The notes: generated by a model from the sequence alone, not told the origin. A stretch of DNA of 41,642 nucleotides from Acidimicrobiia bacterium (GCA_022826045.1 JAJDVQ010000077.1:1-41642), one strand, 5' to 3'. Positions 7,098-18,578 are shown, counted from the first letter of the stretch. Program-made: numbers and translations.

Positions 7098-8186
7098 TCA
7101 GCCGGGGGTGAGGGCGTCGGTCACGACGGCGTCGGGGATCGCGCCGCCGCCTGCCTGCTCAGTGCCGTCAGCACGGATCAGCAGCCAGCGGGGGTGATAG
7201 CTGACGCCGAGCGCTCTGGCGAGCCGATTCTCGGTATCGGGCAAGTTCGGCATGTGTCCGAGTCCGTAGGAGCTCACGAAGCGTGAGATGGCCGGCGCCG
7301 TGTCATGTCCCCCGACGCTGACGAGGGCCAGGCTGGTTTCGTGTCGTGTCTTCAGCGCTGCGACCGCAGGCGCCTCTCGCTGGCAGTTCGGTCACCACGG
7401 CGCCCAGAACCACACCAGCACGTCGCGGCCAGCGAATGCACTGACGTCGAGCGTCGTGCCGTCGACTTGCGCGACGGCCAGCGCCAGCACCTTGGGCCGA
7501 TCCTCGGTGGGCTCGGTCTCGGTGACGGCCTCCTCGGCGTCCTCTCCCTCTGGGTCCTGCTCGACCTCCTCGGCATCGCCCTCGTCCTCGGTGCTCGCAG
7601 AATCGTCTGCCTCGGCATCCTCGGCATCGTCCTCCTCTTCAGACACCTCGCTGCCGTCGGTCTCGTCCACACCCCCGTCGGACTCATCGTCAGCCTCGTC
7701 GGCTGGATCATCAGTGACGTCCTCAGTCGCCCCCTCGTCGACATCGGCGCTCTCGTCGGCCTCGTTTTCACCCTCGTCGTCGGCCGGCTGTTCTGCGGTC
7801 TCGCTGGATTCGGTGCCGGCCGGTTCCGCCAGGTCCGCGGCGTCGCTTTCCTCTCCGTCAGTCTGGGCCTGGTCGTCGCTTGTGTCGCCGCTCGCATCGT
7901 CGGGCTGAGAGGCAGCGGCCTGATCCGTGCCGTCGCCGACAGCCTCGTCGGCGGTTCCGGCGTCCTCTGCAGCGCCTTCGGAATCTGCTGACTCAGCAGA
8001 CACGGGCGCCGTGGTCGGGCTCGCTGGCGGCTCGGTCGTCGTGACCGCTGGTGCGGCCGTGCCGGCGGCCACCGTCTGGGGTGTCTCGTCACTGGCGCTG
8101 CTGCAACCGGCCAGCAGGCCAGTTCCCACGACACACGAGACAGCCACCGAGACAGCCACCAAGGCCGTTCGGCGCAGTACCAGCAT
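7098..8186 (-). CDS. Thioredoxin-like lipoprotein with in-frame TGA at the active site (candidate selenoprotein, UxxC)
   Basis: Read through one TGA (7392-7394), this is a 362-residue extracytoplasmic thiol-redox protein. Residues 1-28 form a lipoprotein signal peptide ending L-L-A-G-C28. Residues about 29-225 are a low-complexity linker rich in D, E, S, A and T. From about 228 follows a TlpA/thioredoxin domain: V-L-V-W-F-W-A-P-W-[TGA265]-P-N-C268-Q-R-E-A-P. The TGA sits exactly at the first redox cysteine. After it 97 codons stay open to the TGA at 7098-7100, with V-S-V-G-G, Y-H-P332-R-W (cis-Pro region) and L-I-R-A-D-G. Selenocysteine is the best explanation; a TGC-to-TGA nonsense mutation or base error is the alternative. 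The start is the ATG at 8186 (GTG 8189 possible); AGGAGG lies somewhat far upstream. It converges on the TrpC-like gene. Confidence 0.75.
7353..7382 (-). promoter_or_regulatory. Candidate bacterial SECIS hairpin
   Basis: Immediately 3' of the in-frame TGA the mRNA can fold: upper stem CUGC/GCAG (7366-7369 with 7358-7361) around loop GGUC (7362-7365). It extends downward either by GCG/CGC with a one-base bulged C, or by CAGCG/CGCUG (7378-7382 with 7353-7357). The loop begins 27 nt after the UGA. Known bacterial SECIS elements have a short stem with a G in the first loop bases and a bulged base, at about this distance. GC-rich coding DNA forms hairpins easily, so this is supportive only. Confidence 0.45.
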
Positions 8187-8217
8187 CACGCTGGCGAGCG
8201 TAACCCTCCTCTGCGCC

Positions 8218-8312
8218 GGCTCAGACGCAGCACCGATCCCTGAGCCGAGTGTCTCCGGCACGCAGGCTCAGAGGCGGCATCGAGCCGGGGGCTGAGTGTC
8301 TCCTGCATGGCA
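8218..8312. repeat. Imperfect 47-bp tandem duplication
   Basis: Two adjacent imperfect copies start with GGCTCAGA at 8218 and 8265 and share GAGTGTCTCC near their ends. They lie between the thioredoxin-like lipoprotein and the divergent RNA ligase gene, in the probable promoter region of both. Both copies also read as similar peptides on the minus strand (M-x-E-T-L ... A-A-S-E-P-A), which simply reflects the duplication. Confidence 0.5.
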
Positions 8313-8336
8313 GGAACACACCGATAGGTTCGCGCT

Positions 8337-8840
8337 GTGCCGCGCCTGTTCGTCGCCGTATGGCCGCCCCCCGCCGTCGTCGACGAGTTGGCGGCGCTGC
8401 CACGACCGTCGGGGCCAGGCGTCAGCTGGACCAAGCCCCACCGGCTGCACATCACGCTGAGATTCCTCGGCGAATGCGACCAAGACGAGGCCCTGAGCAC
8501 GTTGGAGGCGGCCTCATTTCCGGCGGTGCGGGTCACGCTCGGCACGGCGCCCGAACGACTGGGTCGGGGCGTGCTCATGCTTCCGGCTGTGGGCGTCGAC
8601 GATCTCGCCGCGTCCGTCATCGACTGCACTCGCTACATCGGCGACCAGCCGCCGGATCACCCTTTCGTGGGGCACCTCACCGTTGCCAGATTCCGCAAGC
8701 GCCAGCCGACGGTGGACTGGCCACGCCTGGGTGAGACGTTCGAGGTCGACGAGATCAGCCTCGTCGAGTCAGCGCCGTGGGGCGAGTACTTCGATGTTGC
8801 GAAGTTCCCGCTCCACGAGCATCCCGGGCCCGGTTCGTAA
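8337..8840 (+). CDS. thpR: RNA 2',3'-cyclic phosphodiesterase / 2'-5' RNA ligase family
   Basis: This 167-aa protein of the 2H phosphoesterase superfamily opens 2',3'-cyclic phosphates on RNA ends or seals 2'-5' linkages. Both catalytic H-x-T motifs are present: L-H38-I-T40-L-R-F-L-G and G-H113-L-T115-V-A-R. The N-terminus R-L-F-V-A-V-W-P is typical. The length is slightly short of the usual 175-190 aa but complete in motifs. The start is the GTG at 8337. It is divergent from the thioredoxin-like lipoprotein across the duplicated 47-bp element. Confidence 0.85.
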   Translation: MPRLFVAVWPPPAVVDELAALPRPSGPGVSWTKPHRLHITLRFLGECDQDEALSTLEAASFPAVRVTLGTAPERLGRGVLMLPAVGVDDLAASVIDCTRYIGDQPPDHPFVGHLTVARFRKRQPTVDWPRLGETFEVDEISLVESAPWGEYFDVAKFPLHEHPGPGS

Positions 8841-8854
8841 GGCGAAGCGGTGTA

Positions 8855-9210
8855 GCTGAGTTCATGTGTGCCGATGTGCGCGTTCCGGCGATCCACGTCA
8901 TCGGCGAGGCCGGGGGCGGCCTGCGGCGAGCGATGAGCCAGATCAACGCGACGCGCATGGCGATTGCAGCCGACTGCATCGGCCAGTGCCGATTCGCAAT
9001 CGACCTCGTCGAGCAAACGCTGGTGGAGCGGGCGGGGCGGCGCAGCTCGGCAGGCGAACCGGCGCGGGTCGGCACCGACCTGGAACGCGTGACGCTGGGA
9101 GGCATGCGGATCGACGGGTGCGTGCTCTCCGGCTCGCGGAAGGACCGACAGAGGTGCTCGCCGCGAATGTGGCCCGGGGCCGGCTGGACCTCGGCCTCGG
9201 CCGAGTGTGA
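8855..9210 (+). pseudogene. Acyl-CoA dehydrogenase remnant, internally deleted and frameshifted
   Basis: The frame from about 8861 encodes F-M-C-A-D-V-R-V-P-A-I-H-V-I-G-E-A-G-G-G-L then S-Q-I-N-A-T-R-M-A-I-A-A: the middle-domain edge and first C-terminal helix of an acyl-CoA dehydrogenase. In a different frame (9127-9210) follows L-R-L-A-E-G-P-T-E-V-L, the conserved family end (usually R-x-A-D-G-P-D-E-V-H), and a stop. The N-terminal domains and most of the C-terminal helical bundle are missing. The two pieces lie in the right order on one strand, showing decay by deletion plus frameshift. No complete copy is in the window. Confidence 0.7.
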
Positions 9211-9277
9211 CGGCTCGGCCGCGTCTGACTGCTGAGGACTCGAAGCTGCAAGCGCAGATGCCATAGCTGCGGCGTCG

Positions 9278-9613
9278 TCAGTCCCAACCGAGCTCGTGCA
9301 GCCGGTCGTCGTCGATGCCGAAGTGGTGCGCGATCTCGTGCACCACTGTCACCAGCACTTCTTCGACGACATCGTCGGCGGTCTCGCACATCTCCAGGAT
9401 CGGCAGCCGGTAGATGACAATGCTGTCGGGCATCGCCAGGCCGCCGTAGTCATGGCGCTCGGTCAGCGGGATGCCCTCATAGACGCCGAGCAGATCCGGA
9501 TCCTCCCCGCGGTCCTCCACGAAGATGGCCACGTTGTCCATCAGCGAGCGCAGTGCGTCGGGAATGTCTTCGAGCGCCTGCTCCACCAAGTCGGCAAACC
9601 GGCCTTCGTCCAT
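9278..9613 (-). CDS. Minimal zincin-type metallopeptidase (DUF1025 family)
   Basis: This 111-aa protein carries the zinc-binding motif H92-E93-I-A-H96-H-F-G-I-D-D followed by R-L-H-E-L-G-W, characteristic of the short metallopeptidase family that includes mycobacterial Rv3259. The function is unknown; the family often lies near phosphomannomutase and WhiB genes in actinobacteria. The N-terminal region F-A-D-L-V-E-Q-A-L-E-D-I-P and the Y-E-G-I-P-L-T-E-R patch are also typical. The ATG at 9613 is used; a GTG at 9622 behind GGATGGGGG would add three residues. It is convergent with the acyl-CoA dehydrogenase remnant and divergent from the EthD-type gene. Confidence 0.85.
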   Translation of the reverse strand: MDEGRFADLVEQALEDIPDALRSLMDNVAIFVEDRGEDPDLLGVYEGIPLTERHDYGGLAMPDSIVIYRLPILEMCETADDVVEEVLVTVVHEIAHHFGIDDDRLHELGWD

Positions 9614-9715
9614 CTCGAGCACGCCCCCATCCTGCCGGGCCAGCCGGCCCGCGTCAGCGGCAAGGCACTGTTGGGGGGTCGGGCGCTGTGCTGGGGCCAG
9701 CAGTAAGTTGCAGGC

Positions 9716-10327
9716 ATGCACGAGCTCGTCGTCACGGGAAACGATCCGGATGCCGCTGCAGAGGTAGCGGCCAGCGTCGGGGGCGTGTGTTACGCGGCCG
9801 ACCCCGACGATCGCCGCGAGTTTCCCTTCCGCACGCTCGTGCGCGCCATGACCGATTCCCCGGACCTGCTGACGCCCGCCGCGACGGTCGGCACCTACCT
9901 GGCGTTCTCACGCGTCATCCGCGAGCGCCCGCTGGGGGCCGACCCGGGCACGCCCTCGCCGGGCCTCACCGCCATCTTCCCCATGGTCCACCACCCTCGG
10001 CTCACCCATGCGCAGGGCGACAGCCACTGGCGTGACACCCACGTTCCGCTGGCGCTGCAGCATCACCCCGGCATGTGGGACTACACCCAGCTCAGCGTGG
10101 TGGCCACCCTCAACGGCCCGTCCTATGACGGTTTCGCCCTCGTCGCGTTCGCCTCGCTCGACGACATGCGTGAGCGCTTCTTCGGCGATGACCACGACCG
10201 CGACGTCATCCGTGCCGACGTGGCGAAGTTCGCCGACACCGAGCGCTCACCCCGGCGGGTGATCGCCACCGAGACGATCTACCGCCAGCGTCCCCCGCTG
10301 CCGGCCGTGACCTGGCCGCACGACTGA
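9716..10327 (+). CDS. EthD-domain (dimeric alpha/beta barrel) protein
   Basis: This 203-aa soluble protein has a C-terminal half that fits the EthD/ferredoxin-like barrel: a strand with H-H-P-R-L-T, then H-W-R-D-T-H-V-P-L-A-L-Q-H-H-P-G-M (the H-W...H-x-P pattern), a strand Y-T-Q-L-S-V-V, G-F-A-L-V-A-F-A-S-L-D-D-M and a C-terminal T-E-T-I-Y-R strand. Members act in degradation or polyketide-type cyclisation, or have unknown roles. The N-terminal about 85 residues may be a second, degenerate barrel. The MFS transporter follows 66 bp downstream on the same strand and may be co-transcribed. Confidence 0.7.
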   Translation: MHELVVTGNDPDAAAEVAASVGGVCYAADPDDRREFPFRTLVRAMTDSPDLLTPAATVGTYLAFSRVIRERPLGADPGTPSPGLTAIFPMVHHPRLTHAQGDSHWRDTHVPLALQHHPGMWDYTQLSVVATLNGPSYDGFALVAFASLDDMRERFFGDDHDRDVIRADVAKFADTERSPRRVIATETIYRQRPPLPAVTWPHD

Positions 10328-10393
10328 CCCACTCACAGCCGCCCGCGCCAAGCCACGCCTTCCTCGCGCCATGAGCGACACAGCGGGCCGATC

Positions 10394-11668
10394 ATGACTG
10401 CCGCGCCCCACGCCGACGCGTTCAGCCCTGCACGCCGAATCGGCACGCTGCTGACGCTGGCGGGGGCAGCGGCGGTGTCGCAGTCGTTCGGCCGCTTCAC
10501 CTATTCGCTGCTCTATGCCGACATGCGCGACGGGTTCGGCCTGTCCAACACCGTCGCCAGCGCTCTCAGCTCGCTCAACCTGCTGCTGTACGTGGTGGGC
10601 TCGCTGGTGGTGGCGCTCACCGTGGGACGCACCGGCCTGAGCGGCGCCGTGCGGATCGGCCTTGCCGGCAACGTGGTCGGCCTGGCCCTGCTGGCCTGGA
10701 GCCCGAACGTGGGCGTTGCGGCCTTCGCGCTGGCGTTGACGGGCTTCTGTGCAGCCGGCGTGTGGGTGGGCACTCCCGGGCTCGCCGCGGAGCTGCTGGG
10801 ACCCGAGCGGCGAGGCGCAGCAGCCGGCTGGATGACCGGCGGCGTCGGCAGCGGCATGGTCGCGGCGGCGGCCATCGACGCGCTGCTGAGCCGTCCCGAC
10901 GGCACCGAGCCGGGCGAGGCGGTGCTGGTCGCGGCCGATCTCAGCCACCCGCGCAACGTGTACCGGGTCGAGCTCATCATCGGCGCGGCGATATTGATCG
11001 CCCTCGCCGTCGCCGTGCGCAAATGGTCGCGCACACCCGGTCGCACGGGTTTCGGGGGTGCCCGCGCCGCCCTCGCCAAGGTGCCGCAAGCCGGACGGCT
11101 CATCACCGCCTACACACTGCACGCCTTCGTCGTCACCACGGCGCTGACGTTCATCGTGGCGCATCTCGAGGGCTACGCCGACCTCTTCAACGCGCGGGAC
11201 GCCACGATCGCCTTCTCGTCGATCGGCATCGGCAGCATCGCCGGCGGGCCGATCTTCGGACGCTCAGCCGACCGTCTTGGCAGGCGGCGCACCGTCACCA
11301 TCGGGTTCTGCGTGTCGATGATCTCCATGGTCTTCATGACCGCGTACCCCCTGCTCGAAGTGGGCGGGCAGGCACTGGCGTGGACGGCGGCGTTCATCTT
11401 CGGCACCTCGTTCACCGGCATCATCGCCTCGATAGCGGCCAGGGTCAGCGACAACCTCTCCGGCGACGAGTTCGGCGCCGCCTACGGGGTTGCCACGATC
11501 TTGTTCGGACTCGGCTTGGCGGCCGGGCCGTGGCTCGGCGGCGTCACGGCCGACTGGTTCGACAGCTTCGGTCCCGCCTTCGGGCTCGCCGTCGCTGCGT
11601 GCGTGGCGGGCATCCTGCTCACCGGCTGGGGCGACGACCCTGTGCCCGCGGGGCAATCCGAGGCCTGA
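10394..11668 (+). CDS. MFS transporter (YbfB/YjiJ-like)
   Basis: This 424-aa protein has about 12 membrane helices of the major facilitator superfamily. The N-terminus S-Q-S-F-G-R-F-T-Y-S-L-L-Y-A-D-M-R matches the F-G-R-F-x-Y-x-x-L-L-P pattern of the YbfB/YjiJ-type subgroup. The loop between helices 8 and 9 has G-R-S-A-D-R-L-G-R-R-R, the MFS loop motif. The ATG at 10394 is supported by the motif position. The substrate is unknown. It is convergent with the crotonase gene, with 30 bp between the stops. Confidence 0.85.
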   Translation: MTAAPHADAFSPARRIGTLLTLAGAAAVSQSFGRFTYSLLYADMRDGFGLSNTVASALSSLNLLLYVVGSLVVALTVGRTGLSGAVRIGLAGNVVGLALLAWSPNVGVAAFALALTGFCAAGVWVGTPGLAAELLGPERRGAAAGWMTGGVGSGMVAAAAIDALLSRPDGTEPGEAVLVAADLSHPRNVYRVELIIGAAILIALAVAVRKWSRTPGRTGFGGARAALAKVPQAGRLITAYTLHAFVVTTALTFIVAHLEGYADLFNARDATIAFSSIGIGSIAGGPIFGRSADRLGRRRTVTIGFCVSMISMVFMTAYPLLEVGGQALAWTAAFIFGTSFTGIIASIAARVSDNLSGDEFGAAYGVATILFGLGLAAGPWLGGVTADWFDSFGPAFGLAVAACVAGILLTGWGDDPVPAGQSEA

Positions 11669-11698
11669 GCCGACTGATCCAAGCCAGCCGAGCTGGGG

Positions 11699-12598
11699 TT
11701 AGCTGAATTCGGGCTCGTCCCACCAGGGGAAGTACTCGGGCAAGTCCTGGGTGGGGCGCAGTGAGAATTCCGGCGGCCGCTTCTCGAGGAACGACGCAAC
11801 GCCTTCGTGAGCGTCGGCGCCCCGTCCGAGGTGGAAGATCCCCCGGGAGTCGATCTTGTGGGCCTCCATCGGGTGATCGGCCGCGAGCATGCGCCACAGC
11901 ATGTGGCGGATCACCGTCACCGAGATGGCCGACGTGTTCTCGGCGATCTCGGCCGCGACGGCCCGGGCTGCCGGCAGCAGGTCGTCGGGCTCATGCAGGC
12001 TGCGCACCAGCCCGCCCTCGAGCGCCTCGTCTGCGTCGAACACCCGCCCGCTGAAGCACCACTCAAGCGCCCGTGACAACCCCACCACGCGCGGCAAGAA
12101 GTACGACGAGCAAGCCTCGGGCACCACGCCCCGGCGGGCGAACACGAACCCGATGCGGGCCTTGGCGGACGCCAGCCGGATGTCCATCGGCAGCGTCATC
12201 GTGACGCCCACGCCGACGGCGGGGCCGTTGATCGCCGCGATCAGCGGCTTGTTGCACTCGTACAGGCGCAGCGTGAGCAGCCCGCCGCCGTCGCGCATCC
12301 ACGCCAGGTCGCCGCCCTCGCCGCGCTCAGAGGCTCGCTCGGCCTTGCGCTCATCGGACTGACTGTCGAAGTCGAAGGTGTCAGCGCCCCCGCTCAGGTC
12401 GGCCCCGGCGCAGTAGCCACGGCCGGCGCCGGTGAAGATCACCGCCCGTACGTCGTCGTCGGCATCGACCAGGTCGATGGCGTCCATCACATCACGCAGC
12501 ATCTGGCTGTTGAACGCATTCAGACGTTCGGGGCGATTGAGCGTGATGGTGGCGACGCGATCGTCAACCTCGTACAGGATCGTCTCGAACTCCGGCAC
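11699..12598 (-). CDS. Enoyl-CoA hydratase/isomerase (crotonase) family
   Basis: This 299-aa crotonase-fold enzyme acts on acyl-CoA thioesters. Visible: I-T-L-N-R-P-E-R-L-N-A-F near the N-terminus, the oxyanion loop G-R-G-Y-C-A-G-A-D-L-S-G, the second oxyanion strand A-A-I-N-G-P-A-V-G-V-G, and G-V-V-P-E-A-C-S-S-Y-F-L-P-R, where E takes the place of the C-terminal-side catalytic glutamate (Glu164 in rat hydratase). An about 35-residue acidic/basic insertion after the first oxyanion loop and a W-W-D-E-P-E-F tail give it extra length. Substrate unknown. Confidence 0.88.
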   Translation of the reverse strand: MPEFETILYEVDDRVATITLNRPERLNAFNSQMLRDVMDAIDLVDADDDVRAVIFTGAGRGYCAGADLSGGADTFDFDSQSDERKAERASERGEGGDLAWMRDGGGLLTLRLYECNKPLIAAINGPAVGVGVTMTLPMDIRLASAKARIGFVFARRGVVPEACSSYFLPRVVGLSRALEWCFSGRVFDADEALEGGLVRSLHEPDDLLPAARAVAAEIAENTSAISVTVIRHMLWRMLAADHPMEAHKIDSRGIFHLGRGADAHEGVASFLEKRPPEFSLRPTQDLPEYFPWWDEPEFS

Positions 12599-12666
12599 AG
12601 CGCCCCCTCAGGCAATGGCCGCCCGGGTGGCGGACGGCGGTGTCGGCGGCTTTTCTACACGCCCGA

Positions 12667-12686
12667 CCGCTCGCTACGTCGAGCGG
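12667..12686 (-). terminator. Stem-loop downstream of ftsX
   Basis: CCGCTCG (12667-12673) pairs with CGAGCGG (12680-12686) around CTACGT, 28 bp after the ftsX stop. No U-tract follows closely, so it is a weak terminator or an RNA 3'-end stabiliser for the ftsEX transcript. Confidence 0.4.
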
Positions 12687-12713
12687 CCGAGCCAGAGGCT
12701 GAGCCGGGTCCAG

Positions 12714-13607
12714 CTACACGTCCAGGAAGCGGCTGGCTGCGAACGCCGAGCCCAGCATCCCCACCAGCACGCCGGCGATCACCGTGACGAAGACCACGGT
12801 GGTGAATTGGCTGGACGTCACCACGAACGACCTGAAGAACGCCAAGATGTCGGACCTCGAGAACAGTCCCTCGACGTGTCCGCGCAACACCCCGGCCGCG
12901 ATCGCTCCGATGATCCCGCCGGCGAGCCCGTGCAGCATGCCTTCGAGCATGAACGGGAACCGGATGAAGCTGTTGGTGGCCCCGACCAGCTTCATGACCT
13001 CGATCTCGCGGCGGCGAGCGAACATCGCCACCCGGATCGAGTTGAAGATCAGCATCACGCTGGCACCCGCCAACACGATCGACAGCAGCAGCACGATGCC
13101 TTGGAACGACGAGAACCAGGTGCGGATGGCATCCACCTCTTCGCGGCCGGTCTGGACCGACATCACTCCCGGCCGTTGGCGGAACTGCGCCGCCAGCGAC
13201 TCGATCAGCTCGGCCTCGACCGAACGCGGCACCACGCGGTACGACGGCGGCAGCGCCTCCGGCGACACCTGGGCCAGCAGCTCGGGCTGGTCGGCCATCT
13301 GCTGGGACACCAGTCCGTAGGCCTCCTCGGAGCTGAAGAACTCGATGCGGTCGATCTCTGGGTGAGTCTCGAGCTCGAGGCCGAGCGCGTCGATCTGGCT
13401 CGGATCGATCTGAGGGTCCATGAACACCTCGAACTGGACGCCGCCCTCCCAGCGGTCGAGCGCGTTGCCGCTGGCGTAACCCGCCATCAGCCCCATGCCG
13501 ACCAGCATCACGCCGACCGCAACAGTCAGGATCGCGGCGAAGGTCAGCGTGAGATTGCGCCGGATGTTTGCCCAGGTCTCCCGCGCGAAATAGCGGATGC
13601 GGCTCAC
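12714..13607 (-). CDS. ftsX: Cell division ABC transporter-like permease FtsX
   Basis: This 297-aa membrane partner of FtsE activates peptidoglycan hydrolases at the septum through its extracellular loop. Seen: an N-terminal cytoplasmic segment ([14 protein letters not shown]), TM1 at about 22-44, a large extracytoplasmic domain (about 50-165), then three TM helices (about 172-192, 222-245, 268-290). The cytoplasmic coupling segment [15 protein letters not shown] is typical. The ATG overlaps the ftsE stop (ATGA, 13604-13607), giving translational coupling. Length is normal for actinobacteria. Confidence 0.95.
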   Translation of the reverse strand: MSRIRYFARETWANIRRNLTLTFAAILTVAVGVMLVGMGLMAGYASGNALDRWEGGVQFEVFMDPQIDPSQIDALGLELETHPEIDRIEFFSSEEAYGLVSQQMADQPELLAQVSPEALPPSYRVVPRSVEAELIESLAAQFRQRPGVMSVQTGREEVDAIRTWFSSFQGIVLLLSIVLAGASVMLIFNSIRVAMFARRREIEVMKLVGATNSFIRFPFMLEGMLHGLAGGIIGAIAAGVLRGHVEGLFSRSDILAFFRSFVVTSSQFTTVVFVTVIAGVLVGMLGSAFAASRFLDV

Positions 13608-14341
13608 GAGCCGGTCCCATCACGCGGCGTGGCGTCGTCGGGTGCTGTCCCGTGCTCTGGCTCGCCGCCGTAGGCGCCGCGCTGCTCGTCGCGCACGAGC
13701 TCGCCGTGGCGCAGCGCGACCACCCGGCGACGCATGCGGTTCACGATCGTCTGGTCGTGAGTGGCCATCACCACGGTCGTGCCGGTGCGATTGATGCGGT
13801 CCAGCAGCGACGTCAGCTCCTCGGAGGTGTCGGGGTCGAGGTTCCCGGTGGGCTCGTCGGCGAGCAGGATGAGCGGCCGGTTCACGAAGGCCCGCGCCAC
13901 GCTCACCCGCTGCTGCTCGCCGCCGGACAGCTCATCGGGAAACCGCCGCTGCTTGTCCTGCAGCCCGACCAATTCCAAGATGGCAGGCACCTGCGTGCGG
14001 ATGACGCCGTCGGGACGACCGATCACCTCGAGGGCGAACGCCACGTTCTCGTACACGGTCTTGGTGGGCAGCAGCTTGAAGTCCTGGAAGACCGACCCGA
14101 TGTTGCGCCGCAGGTACGGCACGCGCCAGCTGTTGAGCTTGGACAGGTCCTTGCCGGCCACATGGATGCTGCCCGTCGTGGCCTTCTCCTCGCAGGTCAT
14201 CAGGCGCAGCATCGTGGACTTGCCCGAGCCCGACGGCCCCACCAAGAACACGAACTCGCCTTTGGCGATATTGAGCGACACGTCGTTGACCGCTCGCGTC
14301 TCGCCCTTGTAGATCTTTGTCACGTTGTCGAAGCGGATCAT
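13604..14341 (-). CDS. ftsE: Cell division ATP-binding protein FtsE
   Basis: This 245-aa ABC ATPase powers FtsX during division. Walker A is G-P-S-G-S-G-K-S-T, the signature is L-S-G-G-E-Q-Q-R-V, Walker B is [13 protein letters not shown] and the switch histidine lies in M-A-T-H-D. The N-terminus [11 protein letters not shown] is canonical. A 25-residue C-terminal tail (G-E-P-E-H-G-T...) goes beyond the core and is probably unstructured. The gene follows prfB after 133 bp, the usual actinobacterial order prfB-ftsE-ftsX. Confidence 0.96.
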   Translation of the reverse strand: MIRFDNVTKIYKGETRAVNDVSLNIAKGEFVFLVGPSGSGKSTMLRLMTCEEKATTGSIHVAGKDLSKLNSWRVPYLRRNIGSVFQDFKLLPTKTVYENVAFALEVIGRPDGVIRTQVPAILELVGLQDKQRRFPDELSGGEQQRVSVARAFVNRPLILLADEPTGNLDPDTSEELTSLLDRINRTGTTVVMATHDQTIVNRMRRRVVALRHGELVRDEQRGAYGGEPEHGTAPDDATPRDGTGS

Positions 14342-14474
14342 GCGCGCCTTCAGGTCGTGCGGCGGGGTGGTCCTGCCCGTCCCGCGCCGACATCACCAAG
14401 TCGCTTCCCACGGTACGCCAGCGGTGGCGCAACTCTCGGGCACCCCATGCGCCCAAGCTCCCGCTGGGGTTCGC

Positions 14475-15614
14475 TCAGCGTGAGGCCGCGCCATCGGGGA
14501 CCTGCTGGGAGCGCTGCCAGCGCAAGTACGCCTCCATCAGGCCGTCGAGGTCGCCGTCGAGCACGGCGTCCACGTTGCCGATCTCCATGCCAGTGCGCAG
14601 GTCCTTGACCTGCTGGTAGGGGTGCAGCACATAGGAGCGGATCTGGCTGCCCCACGCCACGTCGCGTTGCTCGCCCGCCAGCGCGGCGACCTCAGCCTCG
14701 CGTTCGGTCCGCTGCAGGTCGGCCAGCTTGGCCGCAAGCATCTGCATCGCACGGTCCTTGTTCTGGTGCTGGCTGCGCTCGTTCTGGCACGCCACCACGA
14801 TGCCCGTGGGCAAGTGGGTGATGCGCACCGCAGAGTCGGTGACGTTCACATGCTGGCCGCCGGCGCCTGAGGAGCGATAGGTATCGATGCGCAGATCGCC
14901 CTCGTCGATGGGCACCTCGTCGGACACCTCGTCGAAGAACGGCACCACCTTGAGCGAGGCGAATGCCGTGTGGCGCCGGGACTGCGCGTCGAACGGCGAG
15001 ATGCGCACCAGCCGGTGCACGCCCCGCTCTGCGGCGAGGAAACCGAACGCGTGCCGCCCCTTGACCAGAAAGGTGGCCGAGCTGATGCCGGCCTCGCCGC
15101 CGTCGGTGGCCTCGGTCAGTTCGACGGTGAAGTCGTTGCGCTCGGCCCAGCGCTGGTACATCCGCAGCAGCATCTCGGCCCAGTCGCATGCGTCAGTGCC
15201 CCCGGCACCCGAATTGATCTCGCACACCGCATCGCTGTGGTCGTGCTCGCCGCTGAACAGCGCCATCAGCTCGATCTCGGCGAGCCTGCGTTCTGCTGCT
15301 TCGACGGCGTCGTCGATCTCGGGCAGCAGCTCGGCGTCGTCCTCCTCTGCCGCCAGCTCCACGAGTGCGGTGGCATCGTCCACCTCAACACGCGCCCGGT
15401 GCCAGCGATCGATGTCGTCGCGCACACGCGACAGCCGGGTGGTGACCGCCCGGGCCCGGTCGGGGTCATCCCACAGCGACGGCTCCGATGCCTCAGCCTC
15501 CAGACTGCTCGCAGCCGTGCGCGCCTCGTCGATGCCCAGGTAGTGATGCGCCTCGCCCACGCGCCGATCCAGATCCGCCAGCGCGTCGGCGAGATCGCTC
15601 AAGGATCGGCTCAT
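14475..15614 (-). CDS. prfB: Peptide chain release factor 2
   Basis: This 379-aa class I release factor recognises UGA and UAA. The codon-recognition tripeptide S206-P-F208 and the catalytic G252-G253-Q254 loop ([10 protein letters not shown]) are present. The frame is continuous from the ATG at 15614, with no in-frame TGA near codon 25, so the programmed +1 frameshift known from E. coli prfB is absent. Its presence shows UGA is a normal stop in this organism, which matters for the internal UGA of the gene at 7098-8186. It lies 126 bp downstream of secA. Confidence 0.96.
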   Translation of the reverse strand: MSRSLSDLADALADLDRRVGEAHHYLGIDEARTAASSLEAEASEPSLWDDPDRARAVTTRLSRVRDDIDRWHRARVEVDDATALVELAAEEDDAELLPEIDDAVEAAERRLAEIELMALFSGEHDHSDAVCEINSGAGGTDACDWAEMLLRMYQRWAERNDFTVELTEATDGGEAGISSATFLVKGRHAFGFLAAERGVHRLVRISPFDAQSRRHTAFASLKVVPFFDEVSDEVPIDEGDLRIDTYRSSGAGGQHVNVTDSAVRITHLPTGIVVACQNERSQHQNKDRAMQMLAAKLADLQRTEREAEVAALAGEQRDVAWGSQIRSYVLHPYQQVKDLRTGMEIGNVDAVLDGDLDGLMEAYLRWQRSQQVPDGAASR

Positions 15615-15740
15615 CGCAGCGTCCCTTTAGCAGGATCTTCTCGTCGCATCACGTGTTGCTTTCCGCTCTTGTTCCCCGTTTTCCATTGATACGGGCTCAC
15701 GGGCCGCTCGGGCCACGGCTTCGCCATTCGGCTCAGCCTC

Positions 15741-18578
<2,838 letters not shown>

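Noticed and set aside
7288..7991. Ser-rich and Leu/Val-rich plus-strand frames opposite the thioredoxin-like lipoprotein
   Set aside because: They are mirrors of the acidic linker (GAC/GAG/TCG codons read in reverse). No independent signals.
7392..8186. A protein ending at the TGA at 7392 with W-F-W-A-P-W as its C-terminus
   Set aside because: This would cut a thioredoxin domain at its active site while the following 97 codons keep family features. Read-through as selenocysteine explains the sequence better, though a nonsense mutation cannot be excluded from sequence alone.
15530..15614. Programmed frameshift in prfB
   Set aside because: The reading frame is continuous from the ATG, with no in-frame stop near codon 25.
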